Assembly: GCA_034509425.1 (NCBI GenBank)
Contig: JAVTVJ010000660.1
Coordinates: 434,001 to 498,000 of the forward strand
DNA: 64,000 nucleotides
DNA from: Eopsaltria australis
Lineage: Eukaryota > Chordata > Aves > Passeriformes > Petroicidae
Reading direction: 5' to 3'
Part shown: positions 35,573-47,173 of the stretch, piece by piece
How the letters are laid out: each line of letters begins with the position of its first letter
How positions within the stretch are numbered: the first letter of the stretch is position 1
Position numbers and translations under genes: made by a program
Notes under the pieces: model-generated
What the model saw: the letters and a program-made list of their open reading frames with translations, nothing else
Database searches by the model: none
What the model was told of the DNA's origin: nothing

Positions 35573-38568
35573 TGAACACAAGCTTAAAGCTGTCCCCTGC
35601 TCAGTGCTGCTCTCTGGACTGTCTCTTCCAAAATATCCATCCAAGGAGGAGAGGAATGCAGCTTTTCACCTGCCCAGGCTTGCTGTCAGGAGCCAGGCGT
35701 TTAATCTCAGCTCATCACGTGAGGCCAGGCAAGGGTAGAGACTGATCTTTGGTGAAGAAAGAACACACTGGGGTGGTGTGATCCAAGTTAAGTAACCCTT
35801 AAATGCAGTCCAGGACAGGCTAAAACACAGTTCAGGGACACAGAGCTGGCAGAGACCACCTGGGTCAGGCAGCCAGCACTTGTATCAAGCACTACACAAA
35901 TCATTTCATTCCTGTCACAGAATAACCAGACTTGGGACTGCTTCCATCCCGACCTCCTCTGCCAAGCTCCTTCAGTGGCCCCACTGTGCTTCCCAGTATT
36001 TGCAGATAAGCCAAATTTATCATCCTTACTGCATCAGGGCTTAGAGGAGCTTGGTGTAGTCAAGAATCCTGAATTATTTCGCCGGAAGCAGCAGTTTGGG
36101 GGGAAATTACATAATTTCTAGACAAAACATCACACATTTCTGCCAAAAGAGTGCCTCTCTCTGAAGCTCCCAAAGCAGAAGAACAAGGCACGTTCACAGC
36201 ACATGACAGGTAGCCCTGACTCTTTTTCCAGCCCTGAAAGCCAGAGAGCACACACTACACATTTTCCATGCAACGCCTTGAGACAATTCCATCTCTGAAA
36301 CCACATTCCCAAGGAGAGAAAGCTGCCAGTGCTGGCCCAGAATGAATCCCTGTCCAGTGCTGAGGTCAGGTCCCCCAACCAGCCCAGCTCCCTGAGCCCC
36401 CTGCAGCAGAGAGAGGCACAGTGAGAACAGAGGCACTGCCACAGCTCCTTACCTTGTCCTGCTGCTGGGAACACAAACACTGCCTGGACCAGCCCGAGCA
36501 GCTCTGAGGCAATCTCAGTCCTTTTGTGAGAGCTGTGCAGTCCTAAGCCACCCCAGAGTCCTTGTGGCCAAGCCTCCCGTGTTGGTAGCCAAATAAAAAG
36601 CAGTGTCTGGTATTCTGCAGCCTAGGGAAGGTGGCAGCTCGTTATTCCTGGAGGGAAATCACCCCTTCCAGAGCTCTCAGCTACTCCTGTTCTGTTCCTC
36701 TCTGGAACAACTCTGCCATGCTGATGCCTCAAAGACATGGGCAGTACCAAACAAGCAGATTTTATATCAAAATAAGTAACTCTTCAGGAATGCAGCGTGC
36801 TTAGTCATTTCCATCTCGATACAAAGCTACTCTAACCACGAGGTATTAACTCCTTCTGTGCTGCTGCATCTCCTGCTGAGGAGCAGTGCTGCCTCATCAG
36901 ATCCATGGCCACAGCCCCTGGACACAGGAAATGTGCTGCTAATCCAAATTACACAGCAAAAGCAGGTTAAGTCCGGCCTCTGCCACGGGTCCTAAGACTT
37001 TTGTACTGACTGTCTTTTTCTAAAGTGATGAAATTCAACTTCTTGAAAGCAAGCTTTTCCTCAAGATATAAAAAAAACCCCAAACCACAACACTTCCAAC
37101 ATGTAAGCCCCGAAGGCTTCTTCACCAGAGGGCACATGGACAGAACCCACAATGTACTATTTTTAAAGCAGTGGGTTTTTAACCTGACTCACAGCATCTA
37201 AATGCCCAGGGTAGCAGCACAGACAACAGCAGTTGACTCAGCTCCTACACCCCGGGCTGGCTGCCAGCCCCAGGAATGCTGCAGCTGCACACAAGGACCG
37301 AGACACAAGCTGGGCACGGAGTTAAAAATCAAACACGACTTATCCTGGAGCAACTCCTTGGTGCCACCATCAGAGGTGAGATTCCAAAGGGAAGTCACAA
37401 AGCCTGTGTGGCTTTACATGGGCCACCCCGGACAGGCTGTGTGGGGCCACAAGCAACACTCATTCCTCTGGGAATGTCTCAGCAGCTGCCCCAGGAAGTT
37501 CAAAGGGTGCAGACCAAGGCAGCACCAGAAAACCTCTCAGACATCATCCAGATAATGTCTTCTAGAGCTGCCCACTGAGTCATATCCACATTGTATTATA
37601 TTATTACAACTGGAAGACTGAGATAAAAATTTTGCCAAGCAGCACTGGACAGCACTGGGACTCAAGGTCAGATCCAGGTCACATCCTGGTCAGATCCTCC
37701 AGCCACCAGTGTTCAAATACACGTTTCCAGGGGCTGGTTTTCCTGTACCCGCTCTTCTGCTTTGCTTCCATCACTCGCTGATGCCAGTCCCAGCTGAGAG
37801 GAGGAATTGCTCCAGCACTGCCTGGGCTCTATCCCAGCCAGGTACCCTCAGCCAGGCCGTGTCCAGCCATGGTCACTGGAACAGAGGGGGGTGTGCATGC
37901 AGTGAACTGGGGAGGGCAAGGGGACACCGGTCCAGCGTGCTCAAGGAGCTCTGCAACCACTCACTCTGTAACCACCCACGCACCTCAGCGCAACAAAGCA
38001 CAGAAACCCACTGAGCCCAAACCACCGCAGCCCAGCAGAGCTTAATCTGCCCTGAACAACTCCGTACGGAACCACAGAGCGGTGGAGGTGGCAGAGACCC
38101 TCTGGAGGTGGGACCTGCTCTGCTCAGGCAGGAGATGGATTTGGGATGTCCCCGCGGGGGGACACTCCGCAGCACCGGGCAGCTCCACCGCCTCCCCGGG
38201 AGAACCCCCCCGGCGGTCAGCGGGACCCTCCGGTGTGTCCGGCTGTGCCCATCGCCGGCCAGCCCGGCTGGGTCCGCCCGGCACCCTCCCTGCGGGCGTC
38301 TGGAAGAGCGGAGGAGATGAACCCCAGCGCCGGCTCCGCTTGCGAGCTGGGTGTGCCCGCGGGCAGCCGGAGCGGGCACCTGCTCCCTGCGGCCCCTCAC
38401 ACACGGCAAGATGCTGCACCGGCCGCTGCCCGCCTGCCCGCACCGGGACACCGGGACCCCTCGGGGCCCGCAGCGCCGAGCCCGGCCGCGACTGCGGGAA
38501 GCCCCAAACCCCCGGGCCGCCCGCTCGCCCTCCCGGCGCAGCCCCCGCCGCCCCTCGCCCCGTCTCAC

Positions 38569-38985
38569 CGCGGCCTCGGCCCGCTCCCGGCCCCGCTCCC
38601 GCAGGACGCTCCCGGCGCGCACGGAACCAGCTCCCATTGGCTGCCATAGCCGTCACTCAAGCGGTGATCCCGCCTTCTCTCCGCCCCCGAGCGTCCGGAG
38701 CCGTTTTCCGTTGGTTGACATGGCCGTCAATCAGACGGAGGCCCCGCCCCCGCCGCGCCCCGTCCCGTTTCTCCGCGGCCTCGGCCCGCTCCCGAGGGAC
38801 GCTCCCGGCCCTCACGGAGCCGCCGCCTATTGGCTGCTGTGGCTGTCACTCACACCGAGAGCCCGCCCTCGCCCCGCCCCAGGACGCACAGATCCACCGC
38901 TCATTGGCTGGAGCAGCTGTCACTCAGCGACGGCCCCGCCCCCTTCCCCTCAGGCGCTCGGAGCCGCTTCACAGACGGGTTTTAC
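38569..38985. promoter_or_regulatory. CpG-rich promoter region of DENND2C with repeated CCAAT modules
   Basis: The region between the AMPD1 stop and the probable DENND2C first exon is very CpG-rich. A module of GAGCCGCC..ATTGGCTG, then GTCACTCA, then a GC box (CCGCCCC) recurs four times. ATTGG or GTTGG boxes lie at 38636-38640, 38710-38714, 38829-38833 and 38903-38907. ATTGG is the reverse of CCAAT, so all four face DENND2C on the minus strand. This looks like a segmentally duplicated NF-Y plus SP1 promoter unit. Assignment to DENND2C is by position and orientation. Confidence 0.65.
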
Positions 38986-38990
38986 TGCGC

Positions 38991-38996
38991 TGCCCG
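38991..38996 (-). terminator. AMPD1: Possible AMPD1 poly(A) signal AGTAAA
   Basis: Variant hexamer AGTAAA, 46 nt beyond the AMPD1 stop codon. The mammalian AMPD1 3' UTR is also very short. No AATAAA occurs nearby, and the signal falls in the CpG-rich region of the next gene. Confidence 0.4.
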
Positions 38997-39042
38997 GCGC
39001 CCTCAGAGTCCGGCGCTGCCCCGGCCCGGCCCCGGCCCCCGC

Positions 39043-42000
39043 CTATTCGTTCTTCAGCCCCTCGGCGATCAGGTTGAGCTCGTAGCACCAGGTCTCGTAG
39101 CGATAGGCCACGCGGATCTGGGCCACGTTCGTCTTCCGTATGTCGTTGCCGTCGGGCCCGTCTTCGCGATAGTTTTCACCCAGGAACTTCACTTTCTCCT
39201 GTCAGAGGCAAAGGCAGCGGTACCGACCTCAGAACGCCCGCTGGCAGCGCCCAGGGGAAGCCCCGAGCCCACGGGCTGAGCTGGTCGCCATTCTCAGGCC
39301 GTGGGCAGGACCACCCCAGAAGGACACACACCTCGTGGGACAGGACACACGACAGGACACCCCTCATGGGACAGGACACAGTGCAGGACACCCTCACCTG
39401 GGACAGGACACCCCTCATGGGACAGGACACAGTGCAGGACACCCTCACCTGGAACAGGACACCCCTCATGGGACAGGACACAGTGCAGGACACCCCTCAT
39501 GGGACAGGACACCCCTCATGGGACAGGACACACTGCAAGACACCCTTCTCGTGGGACAGGACATACTGCAGGACATCACTTCATGGAGCAGGACACACCT
39601 CATGGGATGTGAGACACTGCAGAACACCCAGCTCATGGGACAGGACACACTGCAGGACACCCCTCATGGGACAGGACACCCCTCATGGGACAGGACACCC
39701 ACCTCGTGGGACAGGCCACACTGCAGGACGCTGTTCCTGGCGATCTCACACATGTCACAGGTGGTGAGCTTGAACACCTGGGCAGCGATGGCGTACTCCT
39801 CCATGAGGGGCTCCTGCAGCACAGGGTGAGGGGTCAGCGGCCTCTGACTGCACAGCCTGTCCTCTGCAGGGGCTGTCCCAGAGCTCACAGAATCACTGGG
39901 TTATTTGGGCTGGAAAATCTCCCCAGGATCAAGTCCAACCTTCAACCAACATCCTCATGCCCACTAAACCATACCACCAAGTGCCACATGTTCTCATTTT
40001 TTGAAAACTTCCAGGCACCACTGCCCTGGGCAGCCTGTTCAGATGCTTGAACCTTGTTTCAGTGAAGGAATTTTTCCTAATATCCTACTTGAACATCTGC
40101 TGGTGGAGGGGGAGATGGCCCAGCATATGCTGGACCCTCTGCAAGTGGCACTGGCTTCCAATAAACCCGAGGCCCACACAGTCCCAGCCCCACAGACCCA
40201 GCCCCAGTGCTCAGCTCACACTGTACCTTGGTGTAGTGGAACTGCATGGGGTCATCTGTAGAAAGGGACACCATGAGCCCTTTCTGGTGGAAGTCAAGCA
40301 AGGGGTTCTTGGCGTACTCCAGGAAGAGGCTGTTGTTGCTGAGCGGGGACATGGCGATGGGAATTTGGGCGAGGAAGTACAGGTACTGCAGCACCGGGCT
40401 CTGCAAAGATGAGCAGAGGCACCATGTTGGGGATAAAGTTGCTGCACCTTCCACCTCTCCAGGGTCACTCCTCAGATCAGGCCCCAGCCAGGGAATTGTG
40501 GGCAAGGAAAGAGATGGGCAAGCCAGCAATCAGTGCTTCAGGTCAAGGGGCACAAGAGGCCAAGGAGCTGCCTGATATCAGAACTCAGCTGGCTCCAGTA
40601 ATAACAAACATATTCTGTGATGGGTCTGTGAGGCTAAATCCCCAAAATCTAATACATTTCTCAGCCACATCCCCAAACGTGCCTGGAGAAGCCCAGAGAA
40701 CCATTTAACCTCTGTCTGAAGCCAGGCTGTGTCAGCATAAAGCAGAGGCACAGGTAACTGCCAGGAGGCAGCTGTGAGCACTTCTCTGCTGTGCCTGGGT
40801 GCTCCTGGCAGCCTGCCCCACGTACCTTCTTGAGGTTGAGCCCATGTGAGATGTTATCAGCTGTCATGAAGGCTGCCAGCAGGTGTGTGATGGCCCCGGC
40901 CTCGCCGCAGTGCGGGCGGAACAGGAACGTGTTCATCCCACGCTGCCTGGGCACAGGGAGGGAGCACTCAGAGCAGGGCTGGCTGGCTGGAGCCGACTTC
41001 AGGCCCAGCTCTGCCCCTGCCATGAGACCCCAGGAATCCAGCTTGAGCTAGGATCACATTGCTCCTTCTCTTTTCTCCTCTGTGCATGCAATAGATGCAT
41101 GTCTGCAATTCCTGAGCTTTCACCCCAGCCCGTCACACCTCCTACCAAGGGGTGTCTGGATTGCTCTGGGACACGGTGCTCCAAATCCAGAGGGAGGAGA
41201 GCCCCACTTCTTCCCCACCAACAATCAAAGAACTGAGGTAAGTCCTGAGGCAGCCCCTTGGCAGATGCCAGGCCTCACCTGCGCAGGTTGTTCAGCACCA
41301 GGATGTTGGCATACATGTAGTAGATGTAGTAGGTGTAGGATGGGTTCTTCTGGGAAGTCCATTCCTCTGGCTTTGGGCTTTTAGTGCTGAACATGTGTCC
41401 ACTGTGCTTGGATTCATCATCCACGCTGTCAAAGCCCGTGATCTGTTTGTCAAAAGAGCAAAAAAAGTGCATCTCACACTGCCCACCTCATCATGCCCAG
41501 GTGGGCTCACTCTGCCCCATATCACAGCTCACCAGAGCCAGGCTGTACCCCTGTGCCCCCAAGGGCAGGGTCCTCGCTCCTCACAAGCCCCCAAGCACTG
41601 TCCAGGACTAATAGAATCCTACCTACTCACACCATCCCCAGGAGATGAGTGGGCAGCGATTCACAACCCCACAGGGAGTTTAACCCCACCCCACACTTCT
41701 GGCCACACCCCCCCATTCCCAGGATGAAGTAGAGGGACTATGAGCCCACTGATGGCATTTTCCATGTCAGGGCCAATGCCCCATTTCTTGTGCACAAACA
41801 GGAATGTGAGTTCTCCCCACGCCTGAACACATCAACAGGTGACACTCACGTGGCGTAGAAAGACACTCAGCTCTTTGTGGGCTTGGGGGTTGACAGTTGC
41901 CTCAAACACAGGAACAAAGATATTTTCCAGCATTTTGCCAAAGTGGGGAAGGAAATCCTTAGACCTGAACACATCACTGTGGACAGAGACAGGGATTAGC

Positions 42001-45000
42001 TGCTACCAGAGGGACAACACAGCCCACTGTCCCCACAGCCCTTTCAGAACTGCAAGGCACAGTGCTCCCTCAGCCCCACAGCACATACTAAATCCTGGGG
42101 ACTTGGATCATCCACTTCATGTTGGGGGAATAGACCCGGTGGGTGTTGAACCACTTGGCCAGCTTGGCCCACTCCTCAGGCGCCCGCCCGTAGATCGAGA
42201 GCCGGGGCTCCGTATGCTGGTACTTGGCATCCTCCAGGTCAGAGCCAACCTCCTGCAAGCCAGAGCACACCATGGCAAGGGAGGCCACAGCAGCACCACA
42301 GCTTCACCCTGTTCCCCTCTCCTCTCCTCTCCTCTCCTCTCCTCTCCTCTCCTCTCCTCTCCTCTCCTCTCCTCTCCTCACCTTGATGATGGTCGCGAAA
42401 TACTCCCCGTTGATGGCGTTCTCTGTTTTCAGGTAGAGGTCCCTCAGCTCACTGGCCCCCACAGGGTTGTACTTGTCGTTGAACTTGTCAAAGCGCTGGA
42501 ATGTCTGCCGGCCCTGGGGTGGGGAGATCAGCCTCAAACACTGCCCTCACAGCTTGCCAGGGAGCAAGAACTGAGCCAAACCACCCCAAATGGCAAAACC
42601 AGGAGCTGCTGCACCCTGACACCAATATTAATGCACACAACAAGCGTGGGTGCACAGGGAAGGGAAAAGCCATGGGGCTGAGTAGCCCAAGAATGATCTT
42701 ACAGTAAATGTCCTACCACTTACAGCATGGACATCCAGGGAATCCACTGTCAGGTCGTAGGGGTGCAGATTGAGCTGCTGGTAAAGCTGTTTCAGGGTGA
42801 GCTGTTTGCCCTTGGCGTTGTAGACCACGCGGTCGGCATCCACATGGTAGGATTTCTTGATGAAACGCAGAAGGTGCTTCTGGTTCATGCAGGCTGCAGC
42901 ATGGATGTGCGTGTCCACCTGGGAAACAGGGACAGCTTCAAGTTGAGATGCTTGGGTACCATCCCAGGCAGATCAACAAACCCCTCAGGTGAGCAGGCTG
43001 TGTGGGAGCAGGGCTCAGCCCAGCAGGTGAACACAGCCAGAGGGCACAGCTTTACCAAGGGCATGGCAGGCAGCACATTCTCATTCCCAGGAACAATGCT
43101 GCTGCCACAGACATAATACCCAGTTCCCAGGGAGGGGCAGGCACCATGACAGGGCCTCTCCAGGGTCTCTGGGGCTCCAAGCCTTGCCCTTTACCTTCCT
43201 GCAGTTGTAGAAGTCTCGGTGGGGGTTGTTCTTCAGCTCCTTCATCTCCTCTGTCTCATTGAGCATCTCATGCACTTGGAACTTGGACGAGAGGAACTTG
43301 AGGCGCCGGTGAGTGTAGGTCTTCCTGGTGAGAGCCAAGGGAAGAACAGTCACAGGGCTCCTCACCCTTCGGCATGGGGACACAGATTCCACCTGGGGTG
43401 GAGGAGCTGATGCTGGCCAGCCCTGCTTCCCTAAGGTGCCTCCCCTGGCTCTACCACAGAGCTCTGAAGGAAGGCTGGCCAGCTGGGAGCCTACCTGCAG
43501 GTCCTGTCTCCAAACCCTGAGTGCTGCTTTGTTTAAGACCCAAGTCAAGAGGGCTGACATGGGCTGAGGACACTTGTGCAGCCAGGTGTGTCACCAGTGG
43601 GTTCCTCCCTCTTCCCAGGAAGGGGAGGGGGCTGCCCTGACCTCCCTCTGCCCACTGAAACAGGACCCGGTGGGTTGTGCACTTACACAGGCCCCTGTGC
43701 AATCAGGACCAAGAGGAAGTTCATGTCATCTATGAAGTTCTCCAGGCTGGGGTAGGGCAGGTCCTTTGGCTCATTTCTCTCAGCCGCTGCCTTGTCTGCA
43801 TAGACATAAACTACCCCATCCTTCATCTGCACATGGTATCCCAGGTCCTCAGGGAGATTTCCAGTGTCAAAGGGATCCTGTCCATCCTTCACTGGCGGCG
43901 TGAACACTGCACCAAAAGGAGAATTCCAAAAAGCTGCCAGCCCAACCTCCCAGGCCTGCCTTGCATGCAGGGACACCCCACCACTGTGACACCAAGGAGG
44001 AGGCCTGGGCATGTGCCTTCCACAGCCCTTTCCTGCCCCACGCTGAAGCCAGAGGAAGCCCCTGGGGTGCCTGGATGTACCTGGGCCAGTATCACTTGGT
44101 TTCCAGGGCTCGCCCTCGATGGTGCGCAGGTACTGCGAGGGCGTCCGGGGGAACCTCTGCAGCGACTGCTGCATGTGCTTCTCCCGGATGCACAGCGCCC
44201 GGTACAGGCCCCTGCACACCACTTCAAAATCTTCCACTGTCACCTGCAAGGGAGGTGCTGCTGAAGGAAACCACACAGCTGGAGCACAGGGGTGTCCAGG
44301 AGACACCCTGGTGCTCCCAGGTGGAGAGGAGCTTTGATCATGGTAAGATAAATGTCAAGAAATGGTTTGGGCTGGAAGGGATCCTAAATCTCATCTTGTT
44401 CCAGCTGCTGCCATGGGCAGGGACACATTCCATTGAACCAGGGTGCTCCCAGCCCCATCCAGCCTGGCCTTGGGATGCAGGGGCAGCCACAGCTGCTCTG
44501 GGCACCCTGTGCCAGGGCCTCCCCACCCTCACAGGGAACAATTCCTTCCCAATATCCCATCTACCCCTTCCCTCTGGCAGTGGGAAGCCATTCCCCCTTG
44601 TCTTGTCACAACATGCTCTTGTACAAAGTCCCTCTCCAACTTTCTTGTCATATCATATCAATCATATCATATCATATCAATTATATAATCTCATATCATC
44701 ACATATTTCATGTATCTCATCATGTCGTGTATCATATCGATGTCCCACTGCTCTGCCTGAGCAGGGCAAGGAAGTGATGATAGGCAGAGACCCAGGCGTG
44801 ACAAAGGGAAGCTCCTGGTACCAGAACCAGTGAATTCCAATGTCACCCATCTCTTACACTCCTCACTGCAATCAGTAACTGGCCCTGAAATGGAAGCCAG
44901 GCCTGGGCAAAACATTAAAGCTATTTTTGGAGCCCAGGCTGAAACTGAAGCAGGAACAACAACATGCACTGACGCTGTGTGTCAAGGATTTTTGATTTAC

Positions 45001-47173
45001 TGCACAGACAAGTGTTTTGGGCAGCCAGAAGAGGCTGGAGTGGAGTAGGCTGGGAAATCAGCATTCCCAAGTAGGACAGTCACAGCAGGGGGAATGTGCT
45101 CAGTGCCTGAGCAGGGAGGGGTTCCCAGATCCCCTCTGCTATGCAGCTCCAGGCTGAGCAGCCCTCCAGCAGGTTCTTAAAAGCACCACAAATGTCATAG
45201 GAGGCTGAGGAGGAGATGGAGGCAGGATTAGCACGGGATGTGATAACAGCCCTGGTCAAATGGCTCTAGGTGACCCTGCCTGTGCCAGGTGACCTCCCTC
45301 AGCTGTTCTGGGATCCTTGGATGTGCACAGACCCCAGACAGAGCCGTGAGCAAGCAGGGAGGATGTGACACTGAGCACAGCCCACCCTGCCAGGCCCTCC
45401 CTGCAGAATCCCATGGGGAGCATGCAGCACCCCACAACTCCTGAGGGATTCAGCTCTGGATCCTCCAAGGATGCAGCAGGGCACCCCAGATGTTTGTGAG
45501 GCACAGCTGGGAGACACCCTCCCCACTGCAGCTGGTACAGACTCCTGTGCCACTGGGCACTGCTGAGGGACAGGCAGGGAGCTGAGGGGTGACCAACATG
45601 GGAAGGGAGCAGCCATGGAAGTACCTACCCCAGAGGCATAATCCCCAGTGATCTGCACCCGCTGGAAGTCGGGCACAGCCTGGTACTGGGGGCAGGTGGA
45701 GTTGGCCTCATCAATGACAGCCAGACTGGGCTCAGACTTTGGAGCCACGGGCAGGGCCAATGCAACCGTCTTCATGCGCATCAGCTTCTTCCTGCTGCAG
45801 AGGAAAGGCTCAGGCAAACAGCCCCAGCCCATGGTCACACACAGGTGCAGGGCCAGGGGCACTTCCCACAGCCATGTTCCAGCTGTGCTCCACATGGACC
45901 AGCTCACTGGTGATTTCTGAGCACCTTAAACAGGCGCTGCCAGAAGCACAGGCCACAGCACAAAAAGTAGCCACAGGCTTTGGAAGTTGCATCTTTCCAG
46001 AGTCCCCAAGTCTCCCTCCCCAACAGCTCTGTGGCCATTGCTGTGCTGACACCCAGGGAACAGGCCAAGCGTGTCTTTCCATCCAACAGTGGGAACAGTT
46101 GGAGAGGAAATCCTGGAGTACCTGACAGATGCCCTGGGATTATCAAGGATTCCAAAGGTGTGGTGAGCTGTGCCCAAGGGCCCTGATTTACATCCCCCTG
46201 TTTGCTCTGGCCAGGAGCTGCAGGCTGTGCTCCTCTCCTTGCCCAGGCTCCCGGGAACTCACCGCTTTTCCACGGTGGCACTGGCCTCCTGCAGCATCAT
46301 GTGCAGTGTCATTTCCTGGCGGGAGATGGGGCAGATCTCTTCCACGTCAAAAGGAGAGATTTCCCCCTTGACCTCCTCATCCTTCACCTCGGAGGCAAAG
46401 ATCTTCTCGGCGAAGGAGCGCATGGACTCGTCCATCTCTGCAAAGAGGAGTTCAGTGTCCCACAGGGAGGTGATTCCCAGTCCCTGGAACAGGCAGGTGC
46501 CCCTTGCAGGCAGCTCCGTGCTCAGCTGCCGTTTCCTTGTGGTCCCCTCACCCCAGAGAGGACTCTGAGCCACCTCCCAAATTTGCAGCAAGGTTGGGCC
46601 ACACCTGGTGGGCTGGAGACTTACCTTGATATCCCCAGTGCAGCAGGAAAAGGAAATACAGTCCAAGAGTGCTGCCAAAAGGGCCAGAGAGAAGCAGGTC
46701 CTTGGGAAGGGAGCATGCAATGGGTGGAAGAGGGGAAAGTTGGCAAAGCCCTTACAGCTCCAGGGAGCCCAAAATCCACTTGCTCCAGCAGCCAGGGGGA
46801 AGACAGGTGTGGATGAGGGTGGAGCTGGCAGCCCCACTGAGCTCCCACCATCCCAGGGCAGCTGGGGAGCCCCAGCTGGACACTCCCAGCCCACCACGTG
46901 CATCGTGCTGCAAATGTGCCAGAGTCACCATTAACACAGGGCTGGCTTTATGGAGCTCTGTGCAGGAGGACAAGGAAGGTTAAAAGCCCTTCCACTGCCA
47001 ACAAAACACCATAAAGCAAGAACCCAAGGGTTCTGCTGGCAGCATCTCCCAGAAGCAGACGTTTGCATGGCAGCAGGGAGGGCACTGGCAGCAGATTTTG
47101 GCAGCCTGACATGAAGCAAGGTGAGGATCAGTGCCCGAGGATGGACCTCACCATCGAGTGTCACACGGGACAT
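39043..47173 (-). CDS. AMPD1: AMPD1, muscle AMP deaminase
   Basis: AMP deaminase 1 converts AMP to IMP and ammonia in the purine nucleotide cycle of skeletal muscle. Coding exons in transcript order: 47152-47173, 46263-46437, 45629-45794, 44081-44243, 43687-43906, 43195-43324, 42724-42918, 42382-42513, 42089-42252, 41850-41976, 41279-41442, 40826-40946, 40227-40400, 39703-39813, 39043-39198. They total 2220 nt, or 739 aa; human isoforms are about 743-747 aa. Zinc and active-site motifs are present: HIHAAAC (H296, H298), FRPHCGEAG (H565) and SLSTDDP (638-644). Other landmarks are [40 protein letters not shown] and the end AEGLKNE. The 22-nt first exon, ending with one base of a codon, equals the human exon 1 length and phase although its residues differ. 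No counterpart of the 12-nt human exon 2 was found. The third coding exon has a CAGCAG tandem acceptor. Confidence 0.96.
39330..39702. repeat. Intronic minisatellite resembling the adjacent AMPD1 exon end
   Basis: The array lies between AMPD1 coding exon 14 (39703-39813) and exon 15. On the transcribed strand its units read GTCCTGCACTGTGTCCTGTC then CCATGAGGGGT. The exon 14 end reads GTCCTGCAGTGTGGCCTGTC then CCACGAG|gtgggt. The unit is therefore close to the last 27 nt of the exon plus its donor. In most copies the donor GT is replaced by GG. Confidence 0.85.
39888..40097 (-). mobile_element. CR1 LINE fragment, antisense
   Basis: 'agaatcactgggttatttgg' through 'aagtccaaccttcaacc', 'ctaaaccataccaccaag' and 'tgggcagcctgttcag'. 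An older, diverged CR1 copy in the AMPD1 intron between exons 13 and 14. Confidence 0.8.
42314..42380. repeat. (CTCCT)n microsatellite at an AMPD1 splice donor
   Basis: About thirteen perfect pentamers. On the transcribed strand it reads AAG|gtgaggagaggagagg, so the (GAGAG)n tract starts within the donor consensus of exon 42382-42513. It fills half of this short intron. Confidence 0.93.
44362..44735 (-). mobile_element. CR1 LINE 3' end, antisense, plus ATATC repeat
   Basis: 44362-44645 is an antisense CR1 ('atggtttgggctggaaggg' to 'cccttgtcttgtcac'). 44646-44735 is a degenerate (CATAT/ATATC)n stretch. Both lie in the 1.4-kb AMPD1 intron 44244-45628, whose remainder is unique sequence without coding signs. 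Confidence 0.85.

Larger units (their letters stand above)
32167..38568 (-). other. DENND2C: DENND2C 5' UTR part and long 5' intron
   Basis: The frame is open from the ATG at 32166 up to an AG acceptor at 32302-32303, and the intervening 135 nt is best read as 5' UTR. Upstream, 32304-38568 contains two antisense CR1 fragments and unique sequence without convincing exons. A strong donor (GCG|gtgaga) at 38569/38568 inside the CpG-rich region is the likely end of a non-coding first exon. That splice is inferred from sequence only. Confidence 0.55.

Noticed and set aside
38042..38656. 204-codon minus-strand frame in the DENND2C CpG island
   Set aside because: Arg/Gly/Pro-rich composition is expected from GC-rich DNA. 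There is no family match, and it fits a 5' UTR or promoter better.
46620..46680. Possible AMPD1 mini-exon ending ATATCAAG|gtaagt
   Set aside because: The donor is excellent, but the nearest AG acceptor gives a 47-nt exon that breaks the phase between the first two coding exons.
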